A DNA stretch of 64,000 nt from Vallicoccus soli (GCF_003594885.1 NZ_QZEZ01000004.1:246251-310250); one strand, 5' to 3'; positions 33,740 to 42,502 are shown, counted from the stretch's first letter. Program-made: numbers and translations. Notes: generated from the letters alone by a model not told the origin.

Positions 33740-34246
33740 ATGCCGAGGCTGCTGGCGGCCGGACTGGGGCTCGCGCTGGTGGTCTACGCCCTCATCGACT
33801 GCGCGCAGGCCCCGCGGCGCGAGGTGCGCTCGCTGCCGAAGCCGGCCTGGTTCGCCGTCATCCTGCTGGTGCCGCTCGTGGGGGCGGTCGCGTGGCTGCT
33901 CGCCGGGCGCCCGCGCAGCGGTCCCGCCCCCGAGCCGGCCCGCCCCGTGGCGCCGGACGACGACCCGGAGTTCCTGGGCCGGCTCCGCACCCTCGACGAG
34001 GAGCACGAGGAGCTCGTCCGGCGCTGGGAGCGCGAGGAGCGCCGCCGGGCGGCCCGCGGCGGCGGCGCGACCCCGCCGCCGGTCCCCGGCCCGGCCGAGC
34101 GCGGGGAGCAGGAGCCCCCCGGCCCCGCCGCCCCCCGCGACGCGCGGGCGGAGGGCCGCGGCCCGCGGGACCCGCACGAGCCGGATGCGGCGCCGCGCCC
34201 GTCCGACGGCACGCCGGTCGACGACCCCCGCGAGCCCGGCGCCTGA
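33740..34246 (+). CDS. PLDc_N domain membrane protein
   Basis: A 168-residue protein. Helix 1 (about 3-20, ending VVYALIDCAQ) and helix 2 (about 34-54, with LPKPAWFAVILLVPLVGAVA) form the phospholipase D nuclease N-terminal-like domain. This domain is found alone in actinobacteria and carries no catalytic HKD motif. The C-terminal 110 residues are charged then Pro/Gly/Arg-rich, probably a disordered cytoplasmic tail. A clear ribosome site precedes the ATG. The function is unknown. Confidence 0.85.
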   Translation: MPRLLAAGLGLALVVYALIDCAQAPRREVRSLPKPAWFAVILLVPLVGAVAWLLAGRPRSGPAPEPARPVAPDDDPEFLGRLRTLDEEHEELVRRWEREERRRAARGGGATPPPVPGPAERGEQEPPGPAAPRDARAEGRGPRDPHEPDAAPRPSDGTPVDDPREPGA

Positions 34247-34283
34247 CGTCGGGTGCGGGTGACGGCCGTCACCCGCCGTTTGG

Positions 34284-34300
34284 TGGACCGTTCCGGTCCA
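34284..34300. promoter_or_regulatory. Operator-like palindrome upstream of tetR-type gene
   Basis: TGGACCGTTCCGGTCCA has perfect 7-bp arms (TGGACCG/CGGTCCA) around TTC, just upstream of the -10 at 34309. A weaker CGGAC-N7-GTCCG repeat covers 34304-34320. It is probably bound by the adjacent TetR protein. Confidence 0.55.
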
Positions 34301-34308
34301 TGACGGAC

Positions 34309-34314
34309 TAGCCT
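34309..34314 (+). promoter_or_regulatory. -10-like hexamer of the tetR-type gene
   Basis: TAGCCT ends 6 bases before the GTG at 34321, suggesting leaderless transcription from a promoter overlapped by the palindromes. Confidence 0.5.
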
Positions 34315-34320
34315 GGTCCG

Positions 34321-34905
34321 GTGCCCCGCCCCACCCGTGAGCAGATCGACGACGAGATCGTCGACGCCGCCGCCGGGCTCTTCGCCCGGCTGGGCCTGCG
34401 CCAGACCTCGCTGCAGGCGGTGGCCGACGCAGTGGGCTACTCCAAGACCGGGCTGCTGCACCGCTTCGGCAGCAAGGACGGCCTGCGCGCGGCCGTCGGC
34501 GAGCGGCTGCGCCGCGAGGTCGACGAGCTCGTGGCCTCGGCCGACGGCCTGCCCGCGGGGCCCGGGCGCGACCGCGCGCTCGTCGAGGCCGTCGTCGACC
34601 TGGCGCTGCGGCGCCCGGGCGCCTGCGCCCTCGTGCTCGGCCTCGCCGTGCGTCCGCAGCTCGAGGAGGGGCAGGAGGACGCCACCGTGACCGCGGTGGC
34701 CGACGCCCTGCTGGCGGCCTTCGGGCTCGTGCCCGGCGACCCGACCCCCGACCTGCCCCGCGCGGTGCGCGTCGTCGGCGCCCTCGGCGCCGTCGCCACG
34801 ACCGTCGTGGGCCTGCCCGACCAGGACCCGGCCGTGGTCCGTCCCCACCTCGTCCAGACCGCCTACGACGCCCTGGGCCACGCCGGCCCGGGCAGCAGGA
34901 GCTGA
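34321..34905 (+). CDS. TetR family transcriptional regulator
   Basis: A 194-residue regulator. Residues about 8-55 are the TetR helix-turn-helix: IVDAAAGLFARLGLRQTSLQ, then AVADAVGYSKTGLLHRFGSKDGL. The all-helical C-terminal domain would bind a ligand. It lies 5 bases before an MMPL exporter, and a 7-bp palindrome overlaps its promoter, so it most likely represses itself and the exporter until a toxic or lipid-like compound binds. Confidence 0.92.
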   Translation: MPRPTREQIDDEIVDAAAGLFARLGLRQTSLQAVADAVGYSKTGLLHRFGSKDGLRAAVGERLRREVDELVASADGLPAGPGRDRALVEAVVDLALRRPGACALVLGLAVRPQLEEGQEDATVTAVADALLAAFGLVPGDPTPDLPRAVRVVGALGAVATTVVGLPDQDPAVVRPHLVQTAYDALGHAGPGSRS

Positions 34906-34910
34906 GCAGC

Positions 34911-37061
34911 ATGGCCCTCCGCCTCTTCCGCCTCGGCGCGGCGTCGGTGCGCCGCCGCGTCGCGGTCCTCCTCGCCTGGGTCGTCGTGCTCGTCGCCGCG
35001 GGCATCGGCGCGGTGGCGCTGTCCGGACCGACGTCCGACGCGTTCGAGATCCCGGGGCAGGAGTCGACGACGGCGCTGGACCTCATCGGCGAGCGCTTCG
35101 GCGACGAGGGCGGCGGCGCGAGCGCGCAGGTCGTGCTCGAGGCGCCGGACGGCGCCGTCACCGACCCCGCGGTCGCGCAGCGCGTCGCGGCCGTCGTGCA
35201 GCGGCTCGGGCAGCTGCCGGGCGTGGCGAGCGCGAGCGACCCGCTCGACCCGCAGGCGCCGTCGGTCTCGCCGGACCAGCGCGCGGCGTACAGCACCGTC
35301 ACCTACGCGGTGCCCGCGCCCGAGATCACCGAGGACGAGCGCGAGGCGCTGCTGGCCGCGGTCGAGGACGCGCGCGGGGCGGGCCTCACGGCCGAGGTCA
35401 CCGGCGAGGCCGTCCTCGAGCCGGTCCACGTCGGCGGGCCCGCGGAGGTCGTCGGCGTCGTCGTCGCGCTGGTCGTCCTCGCCCTCACGTACGGCACGCT
35501 GGTCGCCGCCGGCATGAACCTGCTGACCGCCGTGGTCGGCGTGGGCATCGGCGCGGCGGGCGTCACCGCCCTCACCGGCTTCGTCGAGCTGCAGTCGACG
35601 ACCCCGATCCTCGCGGTGATGCTCGGCCTCGCCGTCGGCATCGACTACGCCCTGTTCATCGTCACCCGGCACCGCGCCGAGCTGCGGGCGGGGCGCCCGG
35701 TGCAGGAGGCCGCGGCGCTGGCCGTCGGCACCGCGGGCTCGGCCGTCCTGGCGGCCGGCCTCACCGTCGTCATCGCGCTCGCGGGCCTGGCCGTCGTCGG
35801 CATCCCGTTCCTCACCGAGATGGGCCTGGCGGCCGCGGCCACCGTCGTCATCGCCGTGCTCGTGGCCCTGACCCTCGTGCCGGCGGCCCTGGGGCTGCTG
35901 GGGCACCGGGTCCTGCCGCGGCGCGAGCGCGCCGGCGGCGGGGAGCGCCGCGAGCGGGGCTCCTTCGCCGGCTGGGCCCGGACGGTCACGACCCGCCGCT
36001 CGGTGAGCCTGCTCGCGGCGGTGGCCGCGCTCGCCGTCGTGGCCCTGCCCGTGGCCGACATGCGCACCTCGCTCGAGCAGCGCCCCGCCCAGGGGTCGAC
36101 GCAGGAGCGGGCCGAGGCCGTCCTCGACGAGCGCTTCGGCCCGGGCGTCAGCGGTCCGCTGCTCGTGCTCGTCGACGGCGAGGGCGCCGTGGAGCGCGCG
36201 GCGCAGGTGGCCCAGGAGGTGCAGGGCCTCGACGACGTCGCGCTGGTGACCCCGCCGCGGCCGTCCGCCGACGGCAGCGCCGCTCTGCTCACCGTGGTCC
36301 CGGCGTCGGGGCCGGCGAGCGAGGAGACGGTCCAGCTCGTCGAGGACCTGCGCGACCAGCTCGCCGGCAGCAGCCCGCGGGCGTACGTCACCGGTGAGAC
36401 CGCCGTCAGCGTCGACGTCTCGCAGACGCTCGACGAGGCGCTGCCGGTCTACCTGGTGCTCGTCGTCGGGCTCGCGGTCGTGCTGCTCGTGCTCGTCTTC
36501 CGCTCGCTGCTCGTGCCGCTGGCCGGCGTGCTCGGCTTCCTGCTCACCGTCGGCGCCTCGCTGGGCGCGACGACGGCGGTGTTCCAGTGGGGCTGGCTGG
36601 CCGACCTCGTGCGGGTCGAGAGCACGGGCCCGCTGCTGAGCCTCACGCCGATCCTCGTCATCGGCATCCTCTTCGGCCTGGCGATGGACTACCAGGTCTT
36701 CCTCGTGTCCCGGATGCACGAGGCGCACGCGCACGGCACGCCCCCGCGCGAGGCGGTCGTCACCGGCTTCCGGCAGGCCGCGCCGGTCGTCGTCGCGGCG
36801 GCCGCGATCATGTTCTCGGTCTTCGCCGGCTTCGTGCCCGCCGGCGACGCGACGATCAAGTCGATCGCCTTCGCGCTGGCCGTCGGCATCCTCGTCGACG
36901 CCCTCGTCGTGCGCATGGTGGTCATGCCGGCGGCGCTCGCGCTGCTGGGCGCGCGGGCCTGGTGGCTGCCCCGCTGGCTGCGCTGGCTGCCCGTCCTCGA
37001 CGTGGAGGGCTCGGCGCTGGAGCGGCGCGCCCCGGCGGGCGAGCCCGCGCCCGTGCGCTGA
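34911..37061 (+). CDS. MMPL family (RND superfamily) transporter
   Basis: A 716-residue membrane protein of the MmpL/YdfJ type. The layout is one helix (about 20-40), an extracytoplasmic domain, five to six helices (about 175-345), and the same pattern again in the second half. MLGLAVGIDYALFIVTRHR and GILFGLAMDYQVFLVSRMHE carry the Asp-Tyr pairs that drive proton coupling (GIDYA/AMDYQ). The family exports lipids or hydrophobic compounds. It is controlled, in all likelihood, by the TetR gene 5 bases upstream. It ends convergently 13 bases from the EEP gene. Confidence 0.93.
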   Translation: MALRLFRLGAASVRRRVAVLLAWVVVLVAAGIGAVALSGPTSDAFEIPGQESTTALDLIGERFGDEGGGASAQVVLEAPDGAVTDPAVAQRVAAVVQRLGQLPGVASASDPLDPQAPSVSPDQRAAYSTVTYAVPAPEITEDEREALLAAVEDARGAGLTAEVTGEAVLEPVHVGGPAEVVGVVVALVVLALTYGTLVAAGMNLLTAVVGVGIGAAGVTALTGFVELQSTTPILAVMLGLAVGIDYALFIVTRHRAELRAGRPVQEAAALAVGTAGSAVLAAGLTVVIALAGLAVVGIPFLTEMGLAAAATVVIAVLVALTLVPAALGLLGHRVLPRRERAGGGERRERGSFAGWARTVTTRRSVSLLAAVAALAVVALPVADMRTSLEQRPAQGSTQERAEAVLDERFGPGVSGPLLVLVDGEGAVERAAQVAQEVQGLDDVALVTPPRPSADGSAALLTVVPASGPASEETVQLVEDLRDQLAGSSPRAYVTGETAVSVDVSQTLDEALPVYLVLVVGLAVVLLVLVFRSLLVPLAGVLGFLLTVGASLGATTAVFQWGWLADLVRVESTGPLLSLTPILVIGILFGLAMDYQVFLVSRMHEAHAHGTPPREAVVTGFRQAAPVVVAAAAIMFSVFAGFVPAGDATIKSIAFALAVGILVDALVVRMVVMPAALALLGARAWWLPRWLRWLPVLDVEGSALERRAPAGEPAPVR

Positions 37062-37074
37062 GCGCCCGGGCCGC

Positions 37075-37842
37075 TCAGGCCGGCGCGACCTCCACGACGA
37101 GGGCGCGGTGGTCCGACAGCGGCAGGCGGGGGGCCTCGGCCCGGGAGACCGGGGCGAGGCCCCCGCGCACGAGGACGTGGTCGAGCTGGCGGTCCGGCGC
37201 GTCGACGGGGAAGGTGTGCGCCGCCGCGACGCTGCGCAGGCCGGTGACCCGGGCGGGGCGGGGCGGCTCCATGTTGAGGTCGCCCATGACGACCAGGGGC
37301 TCGGGCGTCCCCTCGAGCGAGCGCAGCAGCCGGCGCAGCTGCAGCGCGTTCCATCCCGGGACGAACGACAGGTGCGTGCTCGCGACCGTCATCGGGCCGT
37401 ACGGGCCCTCGAGCACCGCCGCGACCGCCACCCGCGGCTCGTCGCTGACGACCTTCGGGAGCCGGCGGCCCTTGAAGAGCACGGGCACCCGGGTGGGCAC
37501 GGGCGCGAGGCGCACGACGCGCCAGGAGACCACGGGGTGCCGGCTGAGCAGGGCGATCCCGTACGCCGCCGAGCCCGGCTGCTCGGTCCCCGTCGCGGCC
37601 ATCCAGGTGCCGCCCGGGGTGCCGGCGAGGGCGGCGACGAACTGCTGGTCCACGGCGCCCATCGCCTCGGCGGCGACCGCGGTGAGGTCCGCGCCGAGCG
37701 AGCGGGGCTGGTCGCGGTCCACCTCCTGCAGGGCGAGGACGTCGGCGTCGAGGGACCGCACCGCCGCGGCGAGCCGGTCGACGTCGACCCGCCCGTCCTC
37801 GGTCGAGCGCCCGTGGAGGATGTTGAACGTGGCGATGCGCAC
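37075..37842 (-). CDS. Endonuclease/exonuclease/phosphatase (EEP) family protein
   Basis: A 255-residue hydrolase. MRIATFNILHG begins the fold with the metal-binding Asn; LALQEVDRDQPR supplies the Glu; STHLSFVPGWNALQLRRL carries the catalytic His area; VVMGDLNMEP has the Asp/Asn pair; DHVLVRG and LPLSDHRALVVEV form the final D/H motif. All catalytic positions look intact. Substrates in this superfamily range from DNA to phospho- or sphingolipids, so the target is open. No signal peptide is seen. Confidence 0.88.
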   Translation of the reverse strand: MRIATFNILHGRSTEDGRVDVDRLAAAVRSLDADVLALQEVDRDQPRSLGADLTAVAAEAMGAVDQQFVAALAGTPGGTWMAATGTEQPGSAAYGIALLSRHPVVSWRVVRLAPVPTRVPVLFKGRRLPKVVSDEPRVAVAAVLEGPYGPMTVASTHLSFVPGWNALQLRRLLRSLEGTPEPLVVMGDLNMEPPRPARVTGLRSVAAAHTFPVDAPDRQLDHVLVRGGLAPVSRAEAPRLPLSDHRALVVEVAPA

Positions 37843-37906
37843 GGGCGCGCCCCTTCCCCGTCCCGGCCGGTGCTACCGCCCGTGCGTGCACCGCGCCGCG
37901 GAGGGG

Positions 37907-37912
37907 TAGGCG
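37907..37912 (+). promoter_or_regulatory. -10-like hexamer of the nucleotidyltransferase-like gene
   Basis: TAGGCG ends 7 bases before the GTG at 37920. No ribosome site is seen. Confidence 0.35.
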
Positions 37913-37919
37913 GGGTCGG

Positions 37920-38546
37920 GTGCAGCCGCAGCCCGTCTCCGAGCGCGAGGCCGTCCGCGACGTCCTCAAGCGCGTCGCCGTCGCCCTGAAGCAGGGCGGC
38001 GTCCCGTTCGCCCTGTGCGGGGGGTACGCCGCATGGGTGCGCGGCGCCCCCGAGCCCGAGCACGACGCCGACTTCCTCGTGCCGGCGGGCGAGGCCGGGC
38101 GCGCGCGCGAGGTGCTCGCCGCCGCGGGCCTCGACGTGCAGGTCCCGGCCGAGGACTGGCTGGTCAAGGTGGTGGTCGAGGGCGCCTTCGTCGACGTGCT
38201 GTGGCGCACCTGCGGCGCCCCGGTGGAGGCGGACCTCGTCGAGCGGGCCGAGCCGCTGGCGGTGCTCTCGGTGGAGATGCCGGTGCTGGCCGCCACGGAC
38301 ATCCTCGTCACCAAGCTGCTCGCCCTCGACGAGCACTACTGCGACTTCGGCCGGCTCCTCCCGGTGGCCCGCGCGCTGCGGGAGCAGGTGGACTGGGACC
38401 GGGTGCGTCGGGACGTCGCCGGCAACGACTTCGCGGTGGTGCTCCTGCTGCTGCTCGAGCGGCGGGGGATCATCGAGCCCGCCGCGGCGGTCGCGAAGAG
38501 CAACGGCGCGGTCGGCGGAGCGCGACCGGAGATGGTCACCGACTAG
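37920..38546 (+). CDS. Nucleotidyltransferase-like protein
   Basis: A 208-residue protein. VPFALCGGYAAWVRGAPEPEHDADFLV matches the pol-beta-type minimal nucleotidyltransferase opening (G-G-x-A plus a later D-x-D-like acidic pair, here HDADF). The following strands and helices (VDVLWRTCG, ATDILVTKLLALDEHYCDFGRL) resemble the AbiEii/kanamycin-nucleotidyltransferase-like fold. No antitoxin partner lies next to it, and the C-terminal half is helical. Function not assigned; toxin, tRNA-modifying or antibiotic-modifying roles occur in relatives. Confidence 0.7.
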   Translation: MQPQPVSEREAVRDVLKRVAVALKQGGVPFALCGGYAAWVRGAPEPEHDADFLVPAGEAGRAREVLAAAGLDVQVPAEDWLVKVVVEGAFVDVLWRTCGAPVEADLVERAEPLAVLSVEMPVLAATDILVTKLLALDEHYCDFGRLLPVARALREQVDWDRVRRDVAGNDFAVVLLLLLERRGIIEPAAAVAKSNGAVGGARPEMVTD

Positions 38547-38563
38547 TCCCTCCGGGCCATGGT

Positions 38564-38580
38564 GAGCACGCTGGGTGCTC
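38564..38580 (+). terminator. Hairpin after the nucleotidyltransferase-like gene
   Basis: GAGCAC-GCTGG-GTGCTC is a perfect 6-bp stem, 17 bases after the stop. Confidence 0.4.
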
Positions 38581-38586
38581 CTGATC

Positions 38587-38769
38587 ATGGTTCGCGTGAC
38601 AGCACTCGCGTCCCTGCAGGCGCGGCGCCGCCGCCGGCTCCGCCTCGCCCACCGCTGCCCGGCCTGCCACCACCTCACCCTCCACCTCGACCTCGCCGCG
38701 CGCGACGGCTCGGGACCGGTGCCCGTCCTGTGCCCGTGCGGGCACCGGGCCGAGGCGGTCCTGCCCTAG
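38587..38769 (+). CDS. Possible 60-residue zinc-ribbon-like protein
   Basis: A short frame with a basic N-terminal stretch ([14 protein letters not shown]), then CPACHH and, 22 residues later, CPCGHRA. The two Cys pairs with nearby His suggest one small zinc-binding ribbon. Third codon positions are mostly G/C, as in real genes here, but no family was recognised and the ribosome site is poor. A 15-bp direct repeat (CGGTCCTGCCCTAGG, then CGGTCCTGCCCTGGA) overlaps its stop codon. Confidence 0.4.
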   Translation: MVRVTALASLQARRRRRLRLAHRCPACHHLTLHLDLAARDGSGPVPVLCPCGHRAEAVLP

Positions 38770-38906
38770 GCGGTCCTGCCCTGGACGGTCCCCGCGGGAG
38801 GTGCCGGACCAGGTCGGTCGCCCGCCGCGGGTCTGGGAGGATCACGGGTACGCGCCCGCCGCCGTGCGCCCGTCGAGCCCGTCCCCGACCTGCCCGGAGC
38901 CCGCCC

Positions 38907-39851
38907 ATGCGCCGCCCCCGCCCCGTCCTGCCCCTGCGCCCCCGCGCCCTGCGCCCGCTCGCCCTGGCCGGCGCGGCCGCGCTGCTCCTCGCCGGCTGCG
39001 GCGGTGACGGCGGCGGCTCCGGCGGCTCCGGCACGGCGACCGGCGGCTCCGGTACGGCGGCCGGCGGCGCCACGCCGGGCGCGACCGCCGCGGCCGCGGA
39101 CTGCGCCCCCGGCGCGCTGGACACCCTCGAGGGCGGGACCCTCACGCTCGGGACCTCGCAGCCGGCGTACGAGCCCTGGATGGTCGGCGACGACCCGGCC
39201 AACGGCCAGGGCTACGAGTCCGCGGTGGCGTACGCGGTGGCCGAGGAGCTCGGCTACGCCCGCGAGGACGTGGCCTGGGTGCGCGTGCCCTTCGACGCCG
39301 CGGTGCAGCCGGGCCCCAAGCCCTTCGACGCCGCGCTCAACCAGTTCTCCATCACCCCCGAGCGGCAGCGGGCCGTGGACTTCTCCTCGCCCTACTACGA
39401 CGTGCGCCAGGCCGTCGTGACGCTGGAGGGCTCGCCCGCCGCGGGCGCCGACAGCCTCGCCGAGCTGCGCGGGGTGCGCCTCGGCGCCCAGGTCGGCACG
39501 ACGAGCCTGCGCGCCGTCGAGGAGGCGGTCTCGCCGGAGTCCGCGCCGGCGGTCTTCACCAGCAACGACGACGCCAAGCTCGCCCTGGCCAACGGCCAGG
39601 TCGACGCGATCGTCGTGGACCTGCCGACCGCCTTCTACCTCACCGCCGCCGAGCTCGACGGGGGCGTCATCCTCGGCCAGCTGCCCCAGCTCGACGAGGA
39701 CCCGGAGCAGTTCGGCATGGTGCTCGACCTCGGCAGCCCGCTCACCGGCTGCGTCAGCGCGGCCGTCGACGCGCTGCGCGAGGACGGCACGCTCGCGGAG
39801 CTCCAGCAGCAGTGGCTCGCCGACGTCGCCGGCGCGCCCGAGCTGTCCTGA
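38907..39851 (+). CDS. Amino-acid ABC transporter substrate-binding lipoprotein (family 3)
   Basis: A 314-residue precursor. A lipoprotein signal ends LLLAGCGGDG and is followed by a Gly/Ser/Thr linker. The binding domain opens TLTLGTSQPAYEPWMV and includes FDAALNQFSITPERQRAVDFSSPYY, the hallmark of family 3 solute-binding proteins. GAQVGTTS and AIVVDLPTAFYL line the second lobe. GGAG lies 7 bases before the ATG. It feeds the permease and ATPase encoded next. A polar amino acid is the likely cargo. Confidence 0.92.
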   Translation: MRRPRPVLPLRPRALRPLALAGAAALLLAGCGGDGGGSGGSGTATGGSGTAAGGATPGATAAAADCAPGALDTLEGGTLTLGTSQPAYEPWMVGDDPANGQGYESAVAYAVAEELGYAREDVAWVRVPFDAAVQPGPKPFDAALNQFSITPERQRAVDFSSPYYDVRQAVVTLEGSPAAGADSLAELRGVRLGAQVGTTSLRAVEEAVSPESAPAVFTSNDDAKLALANGQVDAIVVDLPTAFYLTAAELDGGVILGQLPQLDEDPEQFGMVLDLGSPLTGCVSAAVDALREDGTLAELQQQWLADVAGAPELS

Positions 39852-39858
39852 CCCGCCG

Positions 39859-40719
39859 GTGAGCGCACCCACCACCTTCGCGCCGAGCGAGCTCGAGCTC
39901 GCCCGGCGCGACTGGCGCCGGGGCCGGCGCCGCCGCTCCACGGGGATCGCCCTCGTCAGCACGCTCGCGTTCGCGGGCACCGTGGCCCTGCTCGTCACGA
40001 GCGCCGAGGGCTGGGACCGCACCCGGGACACGTTCCTCGACGCGCGCTACGGCTGGGAGGTCCTGCCCCCGGTGCTGCGGGGCCTGTGGCTCAACGTGCG
40101 GGTCCTCGCGGTCGCCGCGGTCTGCGTGCTCGTCCTCGGGCTCGGGCTCGCGCTGCTGCGCACCCTGCGCGGGCCGGTCCTGCTGCCGCTGCGCCTCGCC
40201 GCGACGGCGTACACCGACCTGTTCCGCGGCCTGCCGCTGCTCGTCGTGCTCTACCTCGTCGGGTTCGGCCTGCCGAGCCTGCGGATCGGGTGGCTGCCGA
40301 CCGAGCCCGCCGTGCTCGGCACGGTGGCGCTCGTGCTCGTCTACTCCGCCTACGTCGCGGAGGTCTTCCGGGCCGGCATCGAGGGGGTGCACCCCAGCCA
40401 GCGGGCGGCGGCGCGGAGCCTCGGGCTGACGTACGCCCAGACGATGCGCCTCGTCGTCGTCCCGCAGGCGCTGCGCCGGGTCGTCCCGCCGCTGCTCAAC
40501 GACCTCGTGGCCCTGCAGAAGGACGTCGGGCTCATCTCGGTGCTCGGCGCGGTCGACGCCATCCGCGCCGCGCAGATCCAGGTGGCGCTGACGTTCGACT
40601 TCACCCCGTACGTCGTCGCCGGCCTCCTCTTCGTCCTCCTCGCCGTCCCGACGGCGCGGTTCGCGGACTGGGCGGCCGGGCGCGCGGCCCGCCGCGAGCA
40701 GGGGAGCACCGGTGTCTGA
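39859..40719 (+). CDS. Amino-acid ABC transporter permease
   Basis: A 286-residue HisM/GlnP-type permease of about five to six helices. There is a cytoplasmic N-terminus with LARRDWRRGRRRRS, then a first helix near 32-50. The typical FRGLPLLVVLYLVGFGLP and AYVAEVFRAGIEGVHPSQRAAARSLGLTYAQTM form the EAA coupling loop, followed by PQALRRVVPPLLNDLVALQKD. It probably works as a homodimer because only one permease gene is present. It starts 7 bases after the binding protein and overlaps the ATPase gene by 8. Confidence 0.93.
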   Translation: MSAPTTFAPSELELARRDWRRGRRRRSTGIALVSTLAFAGTVALLVTSAEGWDRTRDTFLDARYGWEVLPPVLRGLWLNVRVLAVAAVCVLVLGLGLALLRTLRGPVLLPLRLAATAYTDLFRGLPLLVVLYLVGFGLPSLRIGWLPTEPAVLGTVALVLVYSAYVAEVFRAGIEGVHPSQRAAARSLGLTYAQTMRLVVVPQALRRVVPPLLNDLVALQKDVGLISVLGAVDAIRAAQIQVALTFDFTPYVVAGLLFVLLAVPTARFADWAAGRAARREQGSTGV

Positions 40720-41470
40720 GGCCCCCGCACCCGTCCTCGCCGTCGAGGGGCTCGTGAAGCTCTTCGGGGAGACCCCCGTGCTGCGCGGGGTGGACCTCGC
40801 CGTCGGCGAGCACGAGGTCGTCTGCGTCATCGGCGCGTCCGGCTCGGGCAAGTCGACCCTCATGCGCTGCCTCAACCTGCTCGAGCAGGTCGACGACGGC
40901 CGCGTCCTGCTCGACGGGCAGGACGTCACCGACCCGCGGGCCGACGCGGACGCGGTGCGCCGGCGGATCGGCGTGGTCTTCCAGGCCTACAACCTCTTCC
41001 CGCACATGAGCGTCCTCGACAACGTCACGCTCGCGCCGCGGGTCGTGCACGGCCTCCCGCGCCGGGAGGCGGAGGAGCGGGCCATGGCGCTGCTCGCGCG
41101 CGTCGGGCTCGCCGACAAGGCGCGCGACTACCCCGACCGGCTCTCCGGCGGGCAGCAGCAGCGGGCGGCGATCGTGCGCGCGGTGCTGCCCGGGCCGCGG
41201 CTGCTCCTGCTCGACGAGGTCACGAGCGCCCTCGACCCCGAGCTCGTCGGCGAGGTGCTGTCGCTGGTCCGCGACCTCAAGGGCCAGGGGATGACGATCC
41301 TCATGGCGACGCACGAGATGGGCTTCGCCCGGCAGGTCGCCGACCGGGTCTGCTTCCTCGACGAGGGCCGGGTGCTGGAGGAGGGCCCGCCGGAGCAGGT
41401 GCTCGTGGACCCGCGGGAGCCGCGTACGCGCCGGTTCCTCGCCCGGGTCATCGAGGCCGGGCGGCTCTGA
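40712..41470 (+). CDS. Amino-acid ABC transporter ATP-binding protein
   Basis: A 252-residue GlnQ-type ATPase. Walker A is GASGSGKSTLMRCLN; VFQAYNLFPHMSVLDNV is the Q-loop region; LSGGQQQRAAIVRAVL is the signature; LLLLDEVTSALDPELV is Walker B. MATHEMGFARQVADRVCFLDEG is typical of the polar amino-acid subclass. Val replaces the common Pro after the catalytic Glu, as in many GlnQ proteins. It powers the permease encoded just upstream. Confidence 0.94.
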   Translation: MSEAPAPVLAVEGLVKLFGETPVLRGVDLAVGEHEVVCVIGASGSGKSTLMRCLNLLEQVDDGRVLLDGQDVTDPRADADAVRRRIGVVFQAYNLFPHMSVLDNVTLAPRVVHGLPRREAEERAMALLARVGLADKARDYPDRLSGGQQQRAAIVRAVLPGPRLLLLDEVTSALDPELVGEVLSLVRDLKGQGMTILMATHEMGFARQVADRVCFLDEGRVLEEGPPEQVLVDPREPRTRRFLARVIEAGRL

Positions 41471-41558
41471 GGGATCGGCCGCACGGGTGACCCGTCCGGC
41501 GGCGCGGCGGCTCCGAAGCGGCAGGGCAGGAGCAACCACCCCCAGCACGGAGGCCCGC

Positions 41559-42428
41559 ATGCGCACCGCCCTCACCAGCACCCTCGCCGCCGCCGCCCTC
41601 GCGGCGGCCGCCGTCACCGCCGTCGGCACCGGGGCGTCCGGCACGCCCGGCGCCGCCCGCGGCTCCGGCGGCCACGCGCTCGACGGCCGGACCGCCGTCG
41701 GCCTGACCGTCGACGGCCGGCTCGTGCAGTTCCGCGCCGACCGCCCGTCCAAGGTCCTGGGGAGCGCGCGGGTGCGCGGTCTCGAGGGCGACACCCGGCT
41801 CGTCGGGATCGACCACCGCGTGCAGGACGGCGCCCTGTACGGCGTCGGCGAGGCCGGCGGGGTCTACCGGCTCGACGCCCGGTCGGGCCGCGCGCACCCG
41901 GTGCTGCGGCTCAGCGCGCCCCTGCAGGGCGGGGCCTTCGGCGTGGACTTCAACCCGGTCGCGAACGCGCTGCGCGTGGTGAGCGACACGGGGCAGAACC
42001 TGCGCCAGTCCTTCGCCGCCACCGACGCGGGCTACCCGGCGACGGTCGTCGACGGCCCCCTCGCGTACACCGCCGGCACGACGGCCACCGGCGTCGCGGC
42101 CGCCGGCTACACCAACGACGACCTCGACCCCGCCACCGCGACCACGCTCTTCGTCGTGGACACCGCGCTCGACCAGGTGGCGGTGCAGGCGCCGGCCAAC
42201 GCCGGCTCCCTCTCGCCGACCGGCGCCCTGGGCGTCGACGTCGGCCCGCACGTCGGGCTCGACGTGGTCGCCGAGGTGCGCGGCGGGCGGACCGTCGCGA
42301 ACAGCGCCCTGCTCGTGGACCGCGGCCGGCTCTACGAGGTCGACCTGCTCACCGGGCGCGCCGACCGCCTCGGCACCGTCCCCGGCACGCGCGTCGTCGA
42401 CGTCGCGGTGACCCTCGGCGGGCGCTGA
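41559..42428 (+). CDS. DUF4394-type secreted beta-propeller-like protein
   Basis: A 289-residue precursor with a Sec-type signal peptide of about 28 residues (Ala-rich, no lipobox). The mature part has repeated motifs LVGIDHRVQDGALYGVGEAGGVYRLD, FGVDFNPVANALRVVSDTGQNLR and AAAGYTNDD, which match DUF4394 proteins, where such repeats suggest a propeller fold. An NP-x-x-NxLRVV segment is well conserved. GGAGG precedes the ATG. It is likely extracellular or periplasmic; the function is unknown. Confidence 0.87.
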   Translation: MRTALTSTLAAAALAAAAVTAVGTGASGTPGAARGSGGHALDGRTAVGLTVDGRLVQFRADRPSKVLGSARVRGLEGDTRLVGIDHRVQDGALYGVGEAGGVYRLDARSGRAHPVLRLSAPLQGGAFGVDFNPVANALRVVSDTGQNLRQSFAATDAGYPATVVDGPLAYTAGTTATGVAAAGYTNDDLDPATATTLFVVDTALDQVAVQAPANAGSLSPTGALGVDVGPHVGLDVVAEVRGGRTVANSALLVDRGRLYEVDLLTGRADRLGTVPGTRVVDVAVTLGGR

Positions 42429-42439
42429 CCCGTCCCGTC

Positions 42440-42502
42440 CGCGCGCGGTCGCGGCGGGCGGGTGCCCCGCGGGGAGCCCGCACCCTGCCGCGACCGTGCG
42501 CG
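42440..42502 (+). terminator. Long hairpin after the DUF4394 gene
   Basis: CGCGCGCGGTCGCGGC (42440-42455) and GCCGCGACCGTGCGCG (42487-42502) pair at 15 of 16 positions; the 31-base interior can form a further GC stem. Confidence 0.55.
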
